Positions 45,990 to 54,965 are shown, numbered from the stretch's first letter. The stretch is DNA of 64,000 nt from Streptomyces mirabilis (GCF_039503195.1 NZ_JBCJKP010000001.1:10726001-10790000); one strand, 5' to 3'. Numbers and translations: made by a program. Notes: generated by a model not told the origin, from the sequence alone.

Positions 45990-46660
45990 TGGTCCTCCTT
46001 GGGAGCGCGCCATTGGCTGCACCAGGTGGTCGCGGCCGCCGGCCGCGCGGAACGCCGTGCGGATCCGGACGGCTGCCGCGCGACGGGCGGGATCGTGAAG
46101 CACGGCGTCCAGCGCGGTGCCCAGCCGCCCAGCGTTGGCTGGCCGAACCGGGCCCTGACGCCCGCGCCCGCGTCGGTCACCTGTCCGGCCACGACCGGCT
46201 GGTCATCGCGGACAAATGCCACGACGAGGGGGACGGCGCGCCAGAGGGCCTCGCACACGGTGTTGTTGTTGTGACTGGCGTGAAAGGCTATCGCGTCCAC
46301 CCGTTCCAGGAACGGGAGTTGAGGGACCAAGGGGAAGAACGAGGACGTGCTTGTCGTGGGCGTCGGCGCCGAGCGCCCGGCCCGTGTCGACGATCACCTC
46401 CTGCAGCCGGTCGGTCCGTTCGCGCACGGATGCCAGGCACCCGCCCCCCACATCGGTGTCGGCGGCGCCGAGCGTCACGAGGACGCGGGAACGAGAGTCG
46501 TCGAGTCAGTCCCAGGGGAAGTCGGATCCGGTGGGGCGGTCCACGATCGAAGGGCCGACATAGCGGATCTGCCCGTCCCGCAGGGCGCCCGGTCCCACGA
46601 ACTCCGGGGTGCTGAAGACGGGTACCAGGTGCGGGGAGAAGCGGGGGGTCGGCAGTGCCG
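45986..46660 (-). pseudogene. UGT/macrolide-type glycosyltransferase, C-terminal remnant
   Basis: The minus strand encodes, in three frames, PEFVGPGALRDGQIRYVGPS, then a TGA where a Trp codon is expected (DFPWD-stop-LDDSR). VLVTLGAADTDVGG, FLERVDAIAFHASHNNNTV and CEALWRAVPLVVAFVRDDQP, the nucleotide-sugar-binding C-terminal domain of GT-B enzymes, come next. The N-terminal acceptor domain is missing. At least one nonsense mutation and two frameshifts are present. Its last frame ends at 45986, overlapping the methyltransferase GTG. Confidence 0.65.
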
Positions 46661-46742
46661 GACGGGTCGCCGATCCGGCTGCGCAGGTTTGCGAAGATGC
46701 CTCCTGGCCGAAGCCCTCGGTGGGGCAGCCAGCCCGGACGCG

Positions 46743-46985
46743 GCGTGCGCGAGGGAGTGCTGTCCGACAACGCTGCTGAGCGCCGTCTGACTGCTGCCGC
46801 GACCGCACAGGACCTCGACGAACTCGTGCAGCACCCGCGCGGCCTGATCCCTCTGCTGCGGCAGGCCGACACCGGCCTGGACCACACCGCCTCTATCGCG
46901 ATCTGCGAGACTGGCTGACGGCGGACAACGGCAGGGTGCTGCGCGCCTGGGGCCTGAAGTACACCGACCCCGGCCTTGAAGGCAC
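46743..46985 (+). pseudogene. Type I-E CRISPR protein Cse2 (CasB), first copy, C-terminal fragment
   Basis: The frame reads LSDNAAERRLTAAATAQDLD, HPRGLIPLLRQADTGLDHTA and, after a one-base deletion near 46885, LYRDLRDWLTADNGRVLRAW with GLKYTD. This is the C-terminal helical bundle of Cse2, a non-catalytic small subunit of the Cascade complex (pattern RRF-AAATAxxLxE, HLRGL, LDYxxLxxDLxxW, vRrrWGxxY). The N-terminal half is missing; a glycosyltransferase remnant on the other strand precedes it. Confidence 0.6.
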
Positions 46986-47558
46986 CGCACAGGATGCACC
47001 GTCCGACGAGCCCGTTGGCAGGCCGTTCTGGGCCGTCTCCGACCTCAAGTCGCCAGGGCCGGTGCCCACTTGGCGGCGCTGCGCTCCGGGGTTGGCCGTC
47101 AGGCCGGCATGGTGCCCGCCGTGTGGCCGTTCTCCCGCACGCGCATCGGCTCGCAGCTACGTAACACGGGTGCCCTCACGCGCGACCTGGTCGCCGAGCA
47201 TGCGGCGCTTACTGTCTTCGGCGTGCATCAGCAGGGCCGGGGCACGACGGTGCACACACCTGGTCTCAGTCCCGGGAGCGCCTGCCGCCTTCTGCTGGTC
47301 AGGGACGCCGGTGTGGACCGCACCGCCATCGAACGCAGACTCGGCGCCTCGCTCACCTCCCTCGACACGGGGGAACTGGCGCAGCATCTGCGCGGACTGG
47401 TGCCGCCGCTGCGCCGGGCAGGTATCGGCCTCGACTACGACGGACTGCGCCAGGCGCTGCGGCGTTGGGACGACCGGCAACGACCGGACGAGCAGTCCCG
47501 GATCCGCAGCCGGTGGGACCGCGACTTCCCTATGGAATCAACGCCGCAGCGCAGCTGA
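46986..47558 (+). pseudogene. Type I-E CRISPR protein Cse2 (CasB), second copy, frameshifted
   Basis: Begins near DEPVGRPFWAVSDLKS. After a frame change at about 47055 it continues RAGAHLAALRSGVGRQAGMV, LRNTGALTRDLVAEHAALTV and FGVHQQGRGTTVHTPGLSPG. IERRLGASLTSLDTGELAQH, LRGLVPPLRRAGIGLDYDGL and SRIRSRWDRDFP complete it. It is an almost complete Cse2, with LxALRxGxG, the AEHLALTLFAxHQQ motif and the C-terminal bundle. Two Cse2-type modules in tandem are unusual. No other cas gene or repeat array is visible around them. Confidence 0.6.
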
Positions 47559-47777
47559 CGAATTGTCGTGTCGCGCCCGGTCCCCTGGCAGCGGAGGCAG
47601 CGGCCACCGAGCTCGCTTCTGACCGGCGCCCCCGGGCGTCTGCCCTGCGACCGCTGCAGGCCAGCGACTCGCCACACCACGCCTCGTGCTGTGTACGGGC
47701 GCCTGGGCGGCGTCAGCTTCTTGTTTTCCGTCCCGCACGGTCTCGAGCGGGACGTCTCACCGTCGAAGGATCCTGTG

Positions 47778-48260
47778 ATGACCCAGCCTGTCTTGGACGA
47801 ACATCCCGCCCTCGCACCACCGCCGACGAAGTCCGCCGCCAGGGCAACAGGCCAGATCCGGCGCAAGGCTCGCCTGGACGTGCCGAAGGAGACCTACATC
47901 CGCCTCTACGTGGACGAGCACCGATCCCTGAACCAGATGGCCGCTCTCACCGGTTTCTCCCGCAGTGCGCTGACCGGTCTCGCGCATGAGTATGAAGTCT
48001 CGCTCCGTGAACGCCCGCAGGACTACAAGCGCCGCGGGACGGTCGAACGGGACTGGCTGATCGAGCAGTACGTCCACTGCCGCCGCACTCTGAGCGACCT
48101 CGCAACGGAGGAAGGAACGAGCACTGCGGACATGGCCGGATGGGCGAAAGCCCACAACGTCCCCCTGCGATCACACGGAGGCGCCAGCCACAGCCAGGCA
48201 CTTCGGGCCATCGACGAAGCCAGCCGAGCGCCGCGCATCCTATGTCGGGGTACGAGCTGA
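47778..48260 (+). CDS. Helix-turn-helix protein, possibly TniQ-related
   Basis: A 160-residue protein from ATG 47778 (MTQPVLDEHPALAPPPTKSA). It has two consecutive DNA-binding-like helix pairs: YVDEHRSLNQMAALTGFSRS with ALTGLAHEYEVSLRERP, and IEQYVHCRRTLSDLATEEGT with ADMAGWAKAHNVPLRSHGGA. This twin HTH ending in RxHGGASH is seen in C-terminal regions of actinobacterial TniQ/transposon proteins and in homing-type regulators. Whether it is complete or a 3'-end fragment of a longer gene is unclear. Confidence 0.5.
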   Translation: MTQPVLDEHPALAPPPTKSAARATGQIRRKARLDVPKETYIRLYVDEHRSLNQMAALTGFSRSALTGLAHEYEVSLRERPQDYKRRGTVERDWLIEQYVHCRRTLSDLATEEGTSTADMAGWAKAHNVPLRSHGGASHSQALRAIDEASRAPRILCRGTS

Positions 48261-48400
48261 CATGCAGAAGCAATGACGACGGGACGTGCAGGGGCACAGG
48301 GCCGACTGCAGAGGGTGTCGCCGAAAACCACAAGCAGAGCACCGGGTGGGTTGGGGGAACGCATTTCCTCGGCACCTGGCCATAGGACATCATCACGGAC

Positions 48401-48718
48401 ATGGCAGAAGTGAAGCTGGATCAGCTGGCACGGTTGTGGGACGAGTTCGGAGCCATGCGGTTTCCCCCGGGGTTCTACCAGCGAGAACCTGAGGGCGAAT
48501 GCATGGTGATGATGGACTCGATGCTCGCCGGCTGTGTCTCCTCAGCCTTGAGCGGGTCCTTGGATGACCGGGGCCGAGGCATACTGCAGACGCGCATCGT
48601 GGTCCTCGGAAAGGTCCTGCAGTCCATCGGTGATGACGAGTACGCAACCACGTACTTCACTCACTTGCACGGGATGGCTGTGCTGGCGGCCGAGCTCGAC
48701 AAGGATCGAAGTGAGTAG
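48401..48718 (+). CDS. Hypothetical protein, immunity-like
   Basis: A 105-residue, mostly helical acidic protein (MAEVKLDQLARLWDEFGAMR, then TRIVVLGKVLQSIGDDEYAT and HLHGMAVLAAELDKDRSE). No family recognised. Size, acidity and position at the start of a run of DUF2716, DUF4265 and SUKH genes suggest an immunity or contact-dependent system component. Confidence 0.55.
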   Translation: MAEVKLDQLARLWDEFGAMRFPPGFYQREPEGECMVMMDSMLAGCVSSALSGSLDDRGRGILQTRIVVLGKVLQSIGDDEYATTYFTHLHGMAVLAAELDKDRSE

Positions 48719-48771
48719 TACCCGTCAGGTCCGCCATGCGAAGCCGGCGTCGCCTGAGATCTGTCGGACCA

Positions 48772-49110
48772 TCAACGACCAGGCGAAGTGGCGCCTCCGC
48801 GGAGCTGTCTGTCCAGGTATTCGATCAACCTGGTCTCGCTCCGCTTCAGACGCTCCCGCTGATCACGTGGCAGCGACGCCAGGGCATCCACGAGGACGCG
48901 TCTCCGCGGAACGTGAACCATTGAGCCGGAGTAGAGCCTGCAGTCGGAACACCATGCGAACCCGATACACCGCTCGAACATGGAGGACTCGGGCGGGTAG
49001 AAGCGGTACTCGTACGAGCGGACAGAGGCCCCACAGGCCGCGCAGAGCCGCCTGTTCCCATCGGAGACCGTCTCCCAGGTCCCGATCTTGAGCCAGCGTC
49101 TCCGCTCGTC
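48772..49110 (-). pseudogene. Zinc-ribbon protein, start lost
   Basis: The frame reads RRRWLKIGTWETVSDGNRRL, then CAACGASVRSYEYRFYPPES and CSDCRLYSGSMVHVPRRRVL, with a C-terminal helix (RERLKRSETRLIEYLDRQLR). Two CxxC pairs make a zinc ribbon. No start codon precedes RRRWLKIG before an in-frame stop. Translation could begin only at the internal ATG (MFERCIGFA, 48981), which loses the first Cys pair. Confidence 0.5.
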
Positions 49111-49287
49111 AGCTGCTCTTCACATCGTCATGCCAAGCATTCTTCCCCACGACGGACCCGCCGTGCCGCCAAGGTCCGAACTCGTCCAGACGGCGGAAGG
49201 CGATGGGGCAGCTCCGGTGCCCGCTAGCACAGAGGACAGCCGCCGGAATTCTGTTGAGGGTGGAGCTCCCGGCGATAGGTTCACCCC

Positions 49288-49824
49288 ATGACGGCCGAAG
49301 CACTACACCGATTGACCAGCTCCGAATACACCGACATCTGGGACCGCTTCGACGCCACATTCGATTTTCGACCCAGCATCAACGCCTTCCCGGGCATCAC
49401 AGAGCCTTCAGCATCGATCACGTGGAGCCTCGACGCCTTGAACGACGATCCCGGAGATCGGAAGCTCGACCGCTTGGTCGACATGGTGCAGAACGGGCTC
49501 GGAAGGTGCAGCAGCCCCAGGGAGCCACTTTGGATTCTGGACTGGCAGCACACCTGCTACCGCCTCCGTCCGGATCTTCCGTCGACCGACATGTTCCTTC
49601 CCCGGGTTCTCGAAGGGCGTTCTCGGGAGGGCTGGCCGCTCAGCCCCTACCCGGACGGCGACTACTACATCTTCCTCGCCGACGACCTCCGCTTCGGCAC
49701 TTTCGGACATCCCTGGGAGCACTCCCTCTGCGTTTACGGTGCCGAGCTCCTGGAGGCGATCGCCGAGGACGTCCACGAGGTGCTCCAGCGTGTCCTCCGC
49801 CGTGACGGTCTGCCCACCGTGTGA
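49288..49824 (+). CDS. DUF2716 family protein
   Basis: A 178-residue protein. The signature IWDRFDATFDFRPSINAFPG lies near the N-terminus. WILDWQHTCYRLRPDLPS and GDYYIFLADDLRFGTFGHPW, with the final EHSLCVYGAELLEAIAEDV, complete the family. DUF2716 proteins often occur next to polymorphic-toxin or immunity genes, so an immunity role is plausible. No Shine-Dalgarno sequence is obvious at ATG 49288. Confidence 0.75.
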   Translation: MTAEALHRLTSSEYTDIWDRFDATFDFRPSINAFPGITEPSASITWSLDALNDDPGDRKLDRLVDMVQNGLGRCSSPREPLWILDWQHTCYRLRPDLPSTDMFLPRVLEGRSREGWPLSPYPDGDYYIFLADDLRFGTFGHPWEHSLCVYGAELLEAIAEDVHEVLQRVLRRDGLPTV

Positions 49825-49875
49825 GGGCGCAAGCCGGCAGTACTGTCGACGCCCCCATGTGACACGATCACGCTC

Positions 49876-50322
49876 ATGATGGATCAGCCCAACGTCGGTG
49901 CTGACACCCACATACGGCTGCTGGCGGGCCACAACAGCACTGGACGGCCTGTCTTCGAGGTGCTTCCTGCCCGAGTGCTGGGAGAGCACTCGTTCGAGCT
50001 GAGCGGCAGCCCCGGCCTGGTGCTGGGATGCGCTGCTGGAGACGTGCTGCAGGTCGCCGACGACGGGACGTTCGAGGTGGCCAGGCGCGGGGCTAACGTC
50101 TGCATCCAGGCCTACCGCGGAGGCCCCTTCTCATCGGAGGAACTGGCAGGGCTGGAGGCTGGCCTCACCGCGCTGAACGGGCTGGCCGAGGCGCCGACGG
50201 ACCGACGGTTCATCGTGGGGACGGTTGCCCATGAGGTTGGATTCCCCGCCATCGAGCGAGTCATGAACGACTGGGCCGCCAGCGTGGACAACACCGAGTG
50301 GTGGTTCGGCAACGCCGACTGA
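49876..50322 (+). CDS. DUF4265 family protein
   Basis: A 148-residue protein. Residues 30-75 (FEVLPARVLGEHSFELSGSP, GLVLGCAAGDVLQVADDGTF) match the DUF4265 pattern of E-P/A-R-ED-F-L--P and GD. The C-terminal helices include TVAHEVGFPAIERVMNDWAA. It starts 52 nt after the DUF2716 gene and probably shares its transcript. The role is unknown; the family is found beside toxin-immunity modules. Confidence 0.7.
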   Translation: MMDQPNVGADTHIRLLAGHNSTGRPVFEVLPARVLGEHSFELSGSPGLVLGCAAGDVLQVADDGTFEVARRGANVCIQAYRGGPFSSEELAGLEAGLTALNGLAEAPTDRRFIVGTVAHEVGFPAIERVMNDWAASVDNTEWWFGNAD

Positions 50323-50389
50323 ACGGGCGGGGTCTGCTGTCGGACCGCGTCGTTAGGTTGGTTGGATTCGGTCAGAGGAGGGCACCCAG

Positions 50390-51022
50390 ATGGTGGAACA
50401 CCCGGGCGTCGCAGCGCTAACGCAGATCATGTCGCCGGAGCACGGTGCCGACGAACAGGTCGACTGGGCGTTCGCTGAAGCCACTTGGAACGTTCGGTTC
50501 CCTACTGACTACAAGGCCTTCATGTCTGTCTATGGCGGCGGGTCGATCAACGACGAGGCAGGAGTCCTGCTCCCCGTCCCTACGGAAGGCATCCAATGGG
50601 ATCCCGGCGACATGGCAGGGGAGACCGAGAACGCCCGCTATGGCTGGGAGATGGAGGGCGACAGGGCTGCTCTCGACGTCGACCCGGCGCACATCCTTGC
50701 CTGGGGCATCACGTCTGGACCGGACATCCTCTGCTGGCTGACCGAAGACAGTGACCCGGACCGCTGGCCGGTCTTGGTCTACGGGCGGCACACAAGCCCG
50801 ACCTTCACGGTCCACCCGTTCGGGATGGTCGAGTTCCTCCGTCGGCTGGTCCACGAGGACCATGACGGGTGGTCGTCCTGGCCGATCAGCATCGGTGGCG
50901 AGCTGTGGAACTGCTCGCCACCGACGTTCGTCCACTGGCGGGTGGGGCAACTCCGCTGGAAGGCAGGACTCGACCCGGCTACCGGCGAACCGGACCCCTA
51001 CGCCGACATGTTTCCGCGCTGA
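50390..51022 (+). CDS. SMI1/KNR4 (SUKH) family protein
   Basis: A 210-residue protein with GAGGAGG upstream of ATG 50390. The SUKH core has FAEATWNVRFPTDYKAFMSV, YGGGSIND, GWEMEGDRAALDVDPAHILA, WGITSGPDILCWLTEDSDPD and RWPVLVYGRH. SUKH proteins are the largest class of immunity proteins for nuclease and other polymorphic toxins. It is the third gene of a tight DUF2716-DUF4265-SUKH run. No toxin is adjacent. Confidence 0.85.
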   Translation: MVEHPGVAALTQIMSPEHGADEQVDWAFAEATWNVRFPTDYKAFMSVYGGGSINDEAGVLLPVPTEGIQWDPGDMAGETENARYGWEMEGDRAALDVDPAHILAWGITSGPDILCWLTEDSDPDRWPVLVYGRHTSPTFTVHPFGMVEFLRRLVHEDHDGWSSWPISIGGELWNCSPPTFVHWRVGQLRWKAGLDPATGEPDPYADMFPR

Positions 51023-51289
51023 CCGTCCACGCTGGGCGAGGAATCCGCCGCCGGACTCGGACGGGACTGTACCCGCCAACGATCTGGACCAACGGTATAG
51101 CGGCTGCTGAACACCTGGAGGCACCGCCACGGGAAACCGGACCCTACACCGACGTAGGAGACTGATCTGGTTCATCAAGCGGACGGGTATTTCAGCACTG
51201 CATCAACAACATCCAGTGGTTCAGCCTTGGTCAGTCGACACGGCAGCGCGGAGGCGTGATGCGGCAGGGCATGCGCTCGGCACGAGTGA

Positions 51290-51785
51290 CGACGTTCAGA
51301 TCCGAGCCAGGGCACATCCTTCGGCCGACGTGGGCGCGGGCACGGTCGGGGCAGGTGGTGCTCTGTTCTCATCGTGCGAAGGCCAGGAGATCCACCGCTG
51401 GGACATGTTCACCGGCCGAATGCTGTGGTGTTCGGCTGATGCATGGTCTGCCAATGCGCTCGCGGTCGCCTCACCGCCGGGCGGCAACCCGGTGGTGGCG
51501 GTGGCCGCGGAGGACGGCGTACTGCGGCCCCACGCGCTGACCGGCGCGGAGCTGGATGGGTACGAGATGGCCGCCGATGACACCATCTGGGACGTGGCCA
51601 CCGGGATCCTGCCGGACGGCCGCGCGTTCATCGCCGGGGCCGGCCATTGCGGGCTTTGGGGTGTACCGATGTGACGCGGCGGACAGGTGAGTCCCTGAGC
51701 CCGCCGCTGGTCGGCCACACCACCTGCGTCAATGCCGTCACACTGCCCGACGGCACTGCGCTGATCGCCTCGGAGGACTGCTTGC
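51290..51785 (+). pseudogene. WD40 beta-propeller protein fragment
   Basis: The codons include GALFSSCEGQEIHRWDMFTG, VVAVAAEDGVLRPHALTGAE and DDTIWDVATGILPDGRAFIA with AGAGHCGLW. In another frame PPLVGHTTCVNAVTLPDGTA and LIASED follow. These are consecutive WD40/PQQ-like blades of a Streptomyces signalling or TIR/kinase-associated propeller. There is a stop at 51672 and a frame change, and both ends are missing. Confidence 0.55.
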
Positions 51786-51789
51786 CTGC

Positions 51790-52280
51790 TGGGGCAGGTG
51801 GTGGTCGGCATGGTTGGCCAGCTGCCGGTAGATCGGGTGCATGGTTCCTGCCTCGGTGCTGATCAGGGCGGTGAGCAGGGCAGGGCGCTGGGGTTGGGGA
51901 CTGCGGGGGCGAGCGGTGGGCTTGACCCGCCGAAGCACCTGCACCTGATCCGACTCCGGTAGTTCCCTCAGGTCCTTGACCTGAGCACACAGATCGGCGA
52001 AGGCCACGGTCTTCCCCACCCGGGGCTGCGTGCTCCAGGACGTCGCGGACCGCGTCGGCAAGGCCGGCCGCGTCGAAGCGTGTGAAGTGCGGGGTTGCAG
52101 GAGGAATGCGCCGCGCCACGGCACGCACCGGCGGCTGAGGGGCACGCGGCGCGGACGTGGACTCCGCCGGAGCTGTCTGCCATGCGTCTGTCCAGGGCCA
52201 TGCAACCTCCAGCCGTACTGGAGACGAGATCCGCCTCCGGTCGGCGCCCTGCCACACTGCTGGGCGCCCAACTGACTGAC
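51790..52280 (-). other. Unrecognised minus-strand fragment
   Basis: Minus-strand codons read PHFTRFDAAGLADAVRDVLE. After a frame change KTVAFADLCAQVKDLRELPE and LISTEAGTMHPIYRQLANHA follow. The composition is protein-like, but no family was recognised and no start is present, so it is probably a pseudogene. Confidence 0.3.
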
Positions 52281-52397
52281 GGGTACCTCCCGCCACTGAC
52301 AACACCAGGGGGACCGAGGCGCCCGGACCGACTGGGGCGGGGTGACGCCTCGCCCACTTCCGTCCCGTCGTCAGGCCGATGGGGTCGCCATCATGGG

Positions 52398-52784
52398 ATG
52401 GACACTCAACGCGTTTGCCATTACGTCTACTTCACCATCCCGGACGCCACCGAGTCGGAGGAAGACGAGTTGGTGATGCTGGTGGAGGCCTGGAGCGATG
52501 ACGGGATGGCCCTGGTCCTGGACGAAGAGGCCGGCCAACTCGTTCCTGCCCGGGAGCGCTCCGGATTCCTGCGGGTGGAGCGGCATGACGTGCCGCAGGC
52601 GCGCGGCATTCTGCCGGGCGGGAAGTGGCGGCTGCGAAAGAAGAACGACGTCAGCAACATCGGCCACGACGTGCTCGTATTCCTCGTCTACGACACGTAC
52701 GTCCGTCCCGTTACCGGTCTTCCAGCACCGAACAAGTCAAGGATCTCCTCGGCGACACACCATCTGTTCAGGTCGGACGACTAG
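52398..52784 (+). CDS. Hypothetical protein
   Basis: A 128-residue protein from ATG 52398 (MDTQRVCHYVYFTIPDATES, EEDELVMLVEAWSDDGMALV, HDVPQARGILPGGKWRLRKK, NDVSNIGHDVLVFLVYDT). It is acidic and probably alpha/beta. It lies at the end of the immunity-like gene run, but no family was recognised. Confidence 0.5.
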   Translation: MDTQRVCHYVYFTIPDATESEEDELVMLVEAWSDDGMALVLDEEAGQLVPARERSGFLRVERHDVPQARGILPGGKWRLRKKNDVSNIGHDVLVFLVYDTYVRPVTGLPAPNKSRISSATHHLFRSDD

Positions 52785-52889
52785 GCCTGTCTGGAGTCGT
52801 GATGACGTGGCGGGGAAAAGGGTTGAAGGGATGATCAACGGGCTGGTAGCTTCCAGTCGACCGTGAGACCGCCCGAGGAGGTGAGACCC

Positions 52890-52943
52890 ATGAACGCTGT
52901 ATCGACGTGGGTGCTCCCCTTTTTCGGCACGGCCGGCGATTGA
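52890..52943 (+). CDS. 17-residue upstream peptide
   Basis: ATG 52890 is preceded by a very strong GAGGAGGTGAGACCC ribosome site. It encodes MNAVSTWVLPFFGTAGD and then a stop. It ends 55 nt upstream of a hydrolase pseudogene. It may be a leader peptide that tunes downstream expression, or the start of a deleted gene that kept its ribosome site. No attenuator hairpins were recognised. Confidence 0.35.
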   Translation: MNAVSTWVLPFFGTAGD

Positions 52944-52998
52944 CGTAGGTGTCGCCGGGAGCGCCTCGCCAACAAGGCACTCCCGAAAGGCAACACAT

Positions 52999-53766
52999 AT
53001 GCATTCTCTGCAGTTCACCGCCAAGTCGTCGTCGAACGGCATGCTCGAACGCGACTTCACCGTGGGCGACGTCCCCGGCGTCCTTTGGTCGCCGGCCTCC
53101 AACGCAGCCCATCGCGCACCCCTGATCCTGATGGCTCACGGCGGCGGCAACCACAAGAAGCACCCGGCAATGTCCGGCCGCGCCCACCTCCTCGTGACCG
53201 GATGCGGCTTTCACGTCGCCGTCATCGACGCGCCCGGTCACGGCGACCGGCCGCGCACGGCGCACGACGAGGCGGAAATCGCCGAGCTGTTCCGGGCGCG
53301 GGCGGCGGGCGAGCCGGAAGGCCCGATCGTCGTGCGCTACAACGACCACCTGGCGGAACTCGCCGTGCCCGAGTACCAGGCGACCCTGAATGCCCTCCAG
53401 GAACTCCCAGAGATCGGCACCGACGGGCCGGCCGGCTTCTGGGGCATCAACATGGGCACCGCGATCGGCATACCGTTCGTGGCGATCGAACCCAGGATCA
53501 CCGCCGCGGTCTTCGGCCAGCACTGGCCCGATGCCCTGGCCGAGAAAGCGAAGCAGATCACCATCCCGATCGAGTTCGACCTGCAGTAGGACGACGAGCA
53601 CATCTCGCGCCAGGAGGGTCTCGCGCTGTTCGACGCCTTCGCCTCGAAGGAGAAGACGTTGCACGTGAACTCGGGCAAACACAAGGAGCTGCCCAGGTTC
53701 GAGGCCGACAGCGCGGTCCAGTTCTTCGCCCGGCACTTCGGCCGAGTGGTCACCTCGACGGCCTGA
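52999..53766 (+). pseudogene. Alpha/beta hydrolase, nonsense mutated
   Basis: The start is at ATG 52999 (MHSLQFTAKSSSNGMLERDF). The fold is recognisable: PLILMAHGGGNHKKHPAMSG (oxyanion loop), HVAVIDAPGHGDRP and GFWGINMGTAIGIPFVA (nucleophile elbow). The usual Ser of the elbow (WGxSMG) is Asn here. A TAG at 53587 interrupts IPIEFDLQ-stop-DDEHISRQ. The frame continues unchanged through the acid and His regions (SGKHKELPRF) to 53766. Loss of the nucleophile plus a stop indicates a dead enzyme. Confidence 0.7.
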
Positions 53767-53829
53767 CGTGCGCGGTTGCGGCGTCCGGCTTGCCAGCCGG
53801 GCGCCGCGACCGCGGCCCCGGTTTGAGGC

Positions 53830-54365
53830 TGCGTATCCAGATGATGGATCCGCGTAGCTGGAGCCCCGCCATCTCGCGGGCGTCTTGTCGGAGCGCGTGG
53901 CCAGACCCCGCCAATCCCGGATCTTGTTGATGCAGCGCTCCACCGTGTTGCGCTCCTTGTACTGCTCAGCGTCATGAGCCACCGGCCGACCGCCGGCCCT
54001 GCCGCGCTTCCTGCGGTTCGCGGCCTGATCGGCCTTCTCCGGTATCACCGCCTTGCTCCCGCGCCTGCGCAGGTAAGCGCGGTTCGCCCGCGAGGAGTAC
54101 GCCTAATGGGAAGCGAAGGTCGGCGGGAGCTGACCTTCTCCAACACCGCGACGAACCGGGGACTGTCTGCGGCCTGCCCCGGCGTGAGTACGAACGTCGG
54201 CGGGCGGCAGCGCCGGTCTGCCGCAAGGTGGACCTTGCTGGTCAGCCCACCGCGCGAGCGACCCAGCGCCGCCGCCTTGAGCCGGGCCCGGTGGCGCCGA
54301 CGCAGCCGTCGGCGCTCGGCCCGCTCGGACTCCCCGGCCGGCGAGTCGACGGTCGCCGGGGCCGA
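53830..54365 (-). mobile_element. IS5-family element, degenerate transposase
   Basis: Across frames the minus strand encodes GRSRGGLTSKVHLAADRRCR, PPTFVLTPGQAADSPRFVAV, then EKADQAANRRKRGRAGGRPV and YKERNTVERCINKIRDWRGL with ATRSDKTPA. These are the DDE blocks (TLTPG..D, the KAYSS/RRRG strand and the ERCINK Glu) of an IS427-group transposase. There are several frameshifts, and the first Asp domain is missing. Its upstream end joins an ISAs1 fragment at about 54366. Confidence 0.7.
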
Positions 54366-54531
54366 CCTGTTCCAGCACATGTGCCGGGGCATCGGCGATC
54401 CACTCGCTGACGGCAAGCAGCGACGTCGCCCCGGCCAGCACGGCACACGCAGTGAGGGAGCCCGTGCCTGTCACCTCCCGGATGACCTCCCAAGCCGGCG
54501 GATTGCCACGGACCGGACGCCCGCGCGGCAA
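54366..54531 (-). mobile_element. ISAs1-family transposase N-terminal fragment
   Basis: The frame reads GTGSLTACAVLAGATSLLAV and SEWIADAPAHVLEQVGP. This is the N-terminal DDE_Tnp_1-associated domain of ISAs1 transposases (ACAVLAGAxSFxAVxEWAxDAP). It is joined to an IS5 fragment downstream. Confidence 0.6.
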
Positions 54532-54558
54532 CGCTGAAGCCTGCCGTGAGCCGCCCTG

Positions 54559-54804
54559 TTAGGGCAATCGCCTGAGCCACAGCACGGCGAGGCCGTAGGC
54601 GACAGCCGACACAGCAAGTCCCGCAAGGACCGTAGCGGTGTATGCCCCGTCGGGCAGCGTGTGCCTGAAGAACCCGAACGTGACGTCACGAGTGATGAGG
54701 AATGCTGCAACGGCGGCGAACATCGCACTCGCTGACTGCTGGGTCCACCGTCCCGGCTTCGGCGCGACGCGGCTATCCGGGCGAGGAGCAAGAGGTTCTG
54801 CCAC
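54559..54804 (-). CDS. Small membrane protein
   Basis: An 81-residue protein from ATG 54804 (MAEPLAPRPDSRVAPKPGRW) with two hydrophobic segments, FAAVAAFLITRDVTFGFF and TVLAGLAVSAVAYGLAVLWL. No family recognised, but similar small proteins occur in actinobacteria. Confidence 0.5.
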   Translation of the reverse strand: MAEPLAPRPDSRVAPKPGRWTQQSASAMFAAVAAFLITRDVTFGFFRHTLPDGAYTATVLAGLAVSAVAYGLAVLWLRRLP

Positions 54805-54965
54805 TCGTCACTTGTACCGGCCCCGATGTGACTCATCAATGGCAGCCTGGCCCAAGCCCGCACGCGGCAGGGCTTCGGCGTCGACGCACGATCACGAACC
54901 GGACATCCTGCGACTACGCCGAAGCCCTGCTCACGCGGCCTCCATGAAACTCCGCCACGAATGTG

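Noticed and set aside
44721..46274. 517-codon plus-strand open frame
   Set aside because: Antisense to the methyltransferase, which has clear SAM motifs and a ribosome site.
46600..48300. CRISPR array near the Cse2 remnants
   Set aside because: No regularly spaced repeat was found on either strand around the Cse2 fragments.
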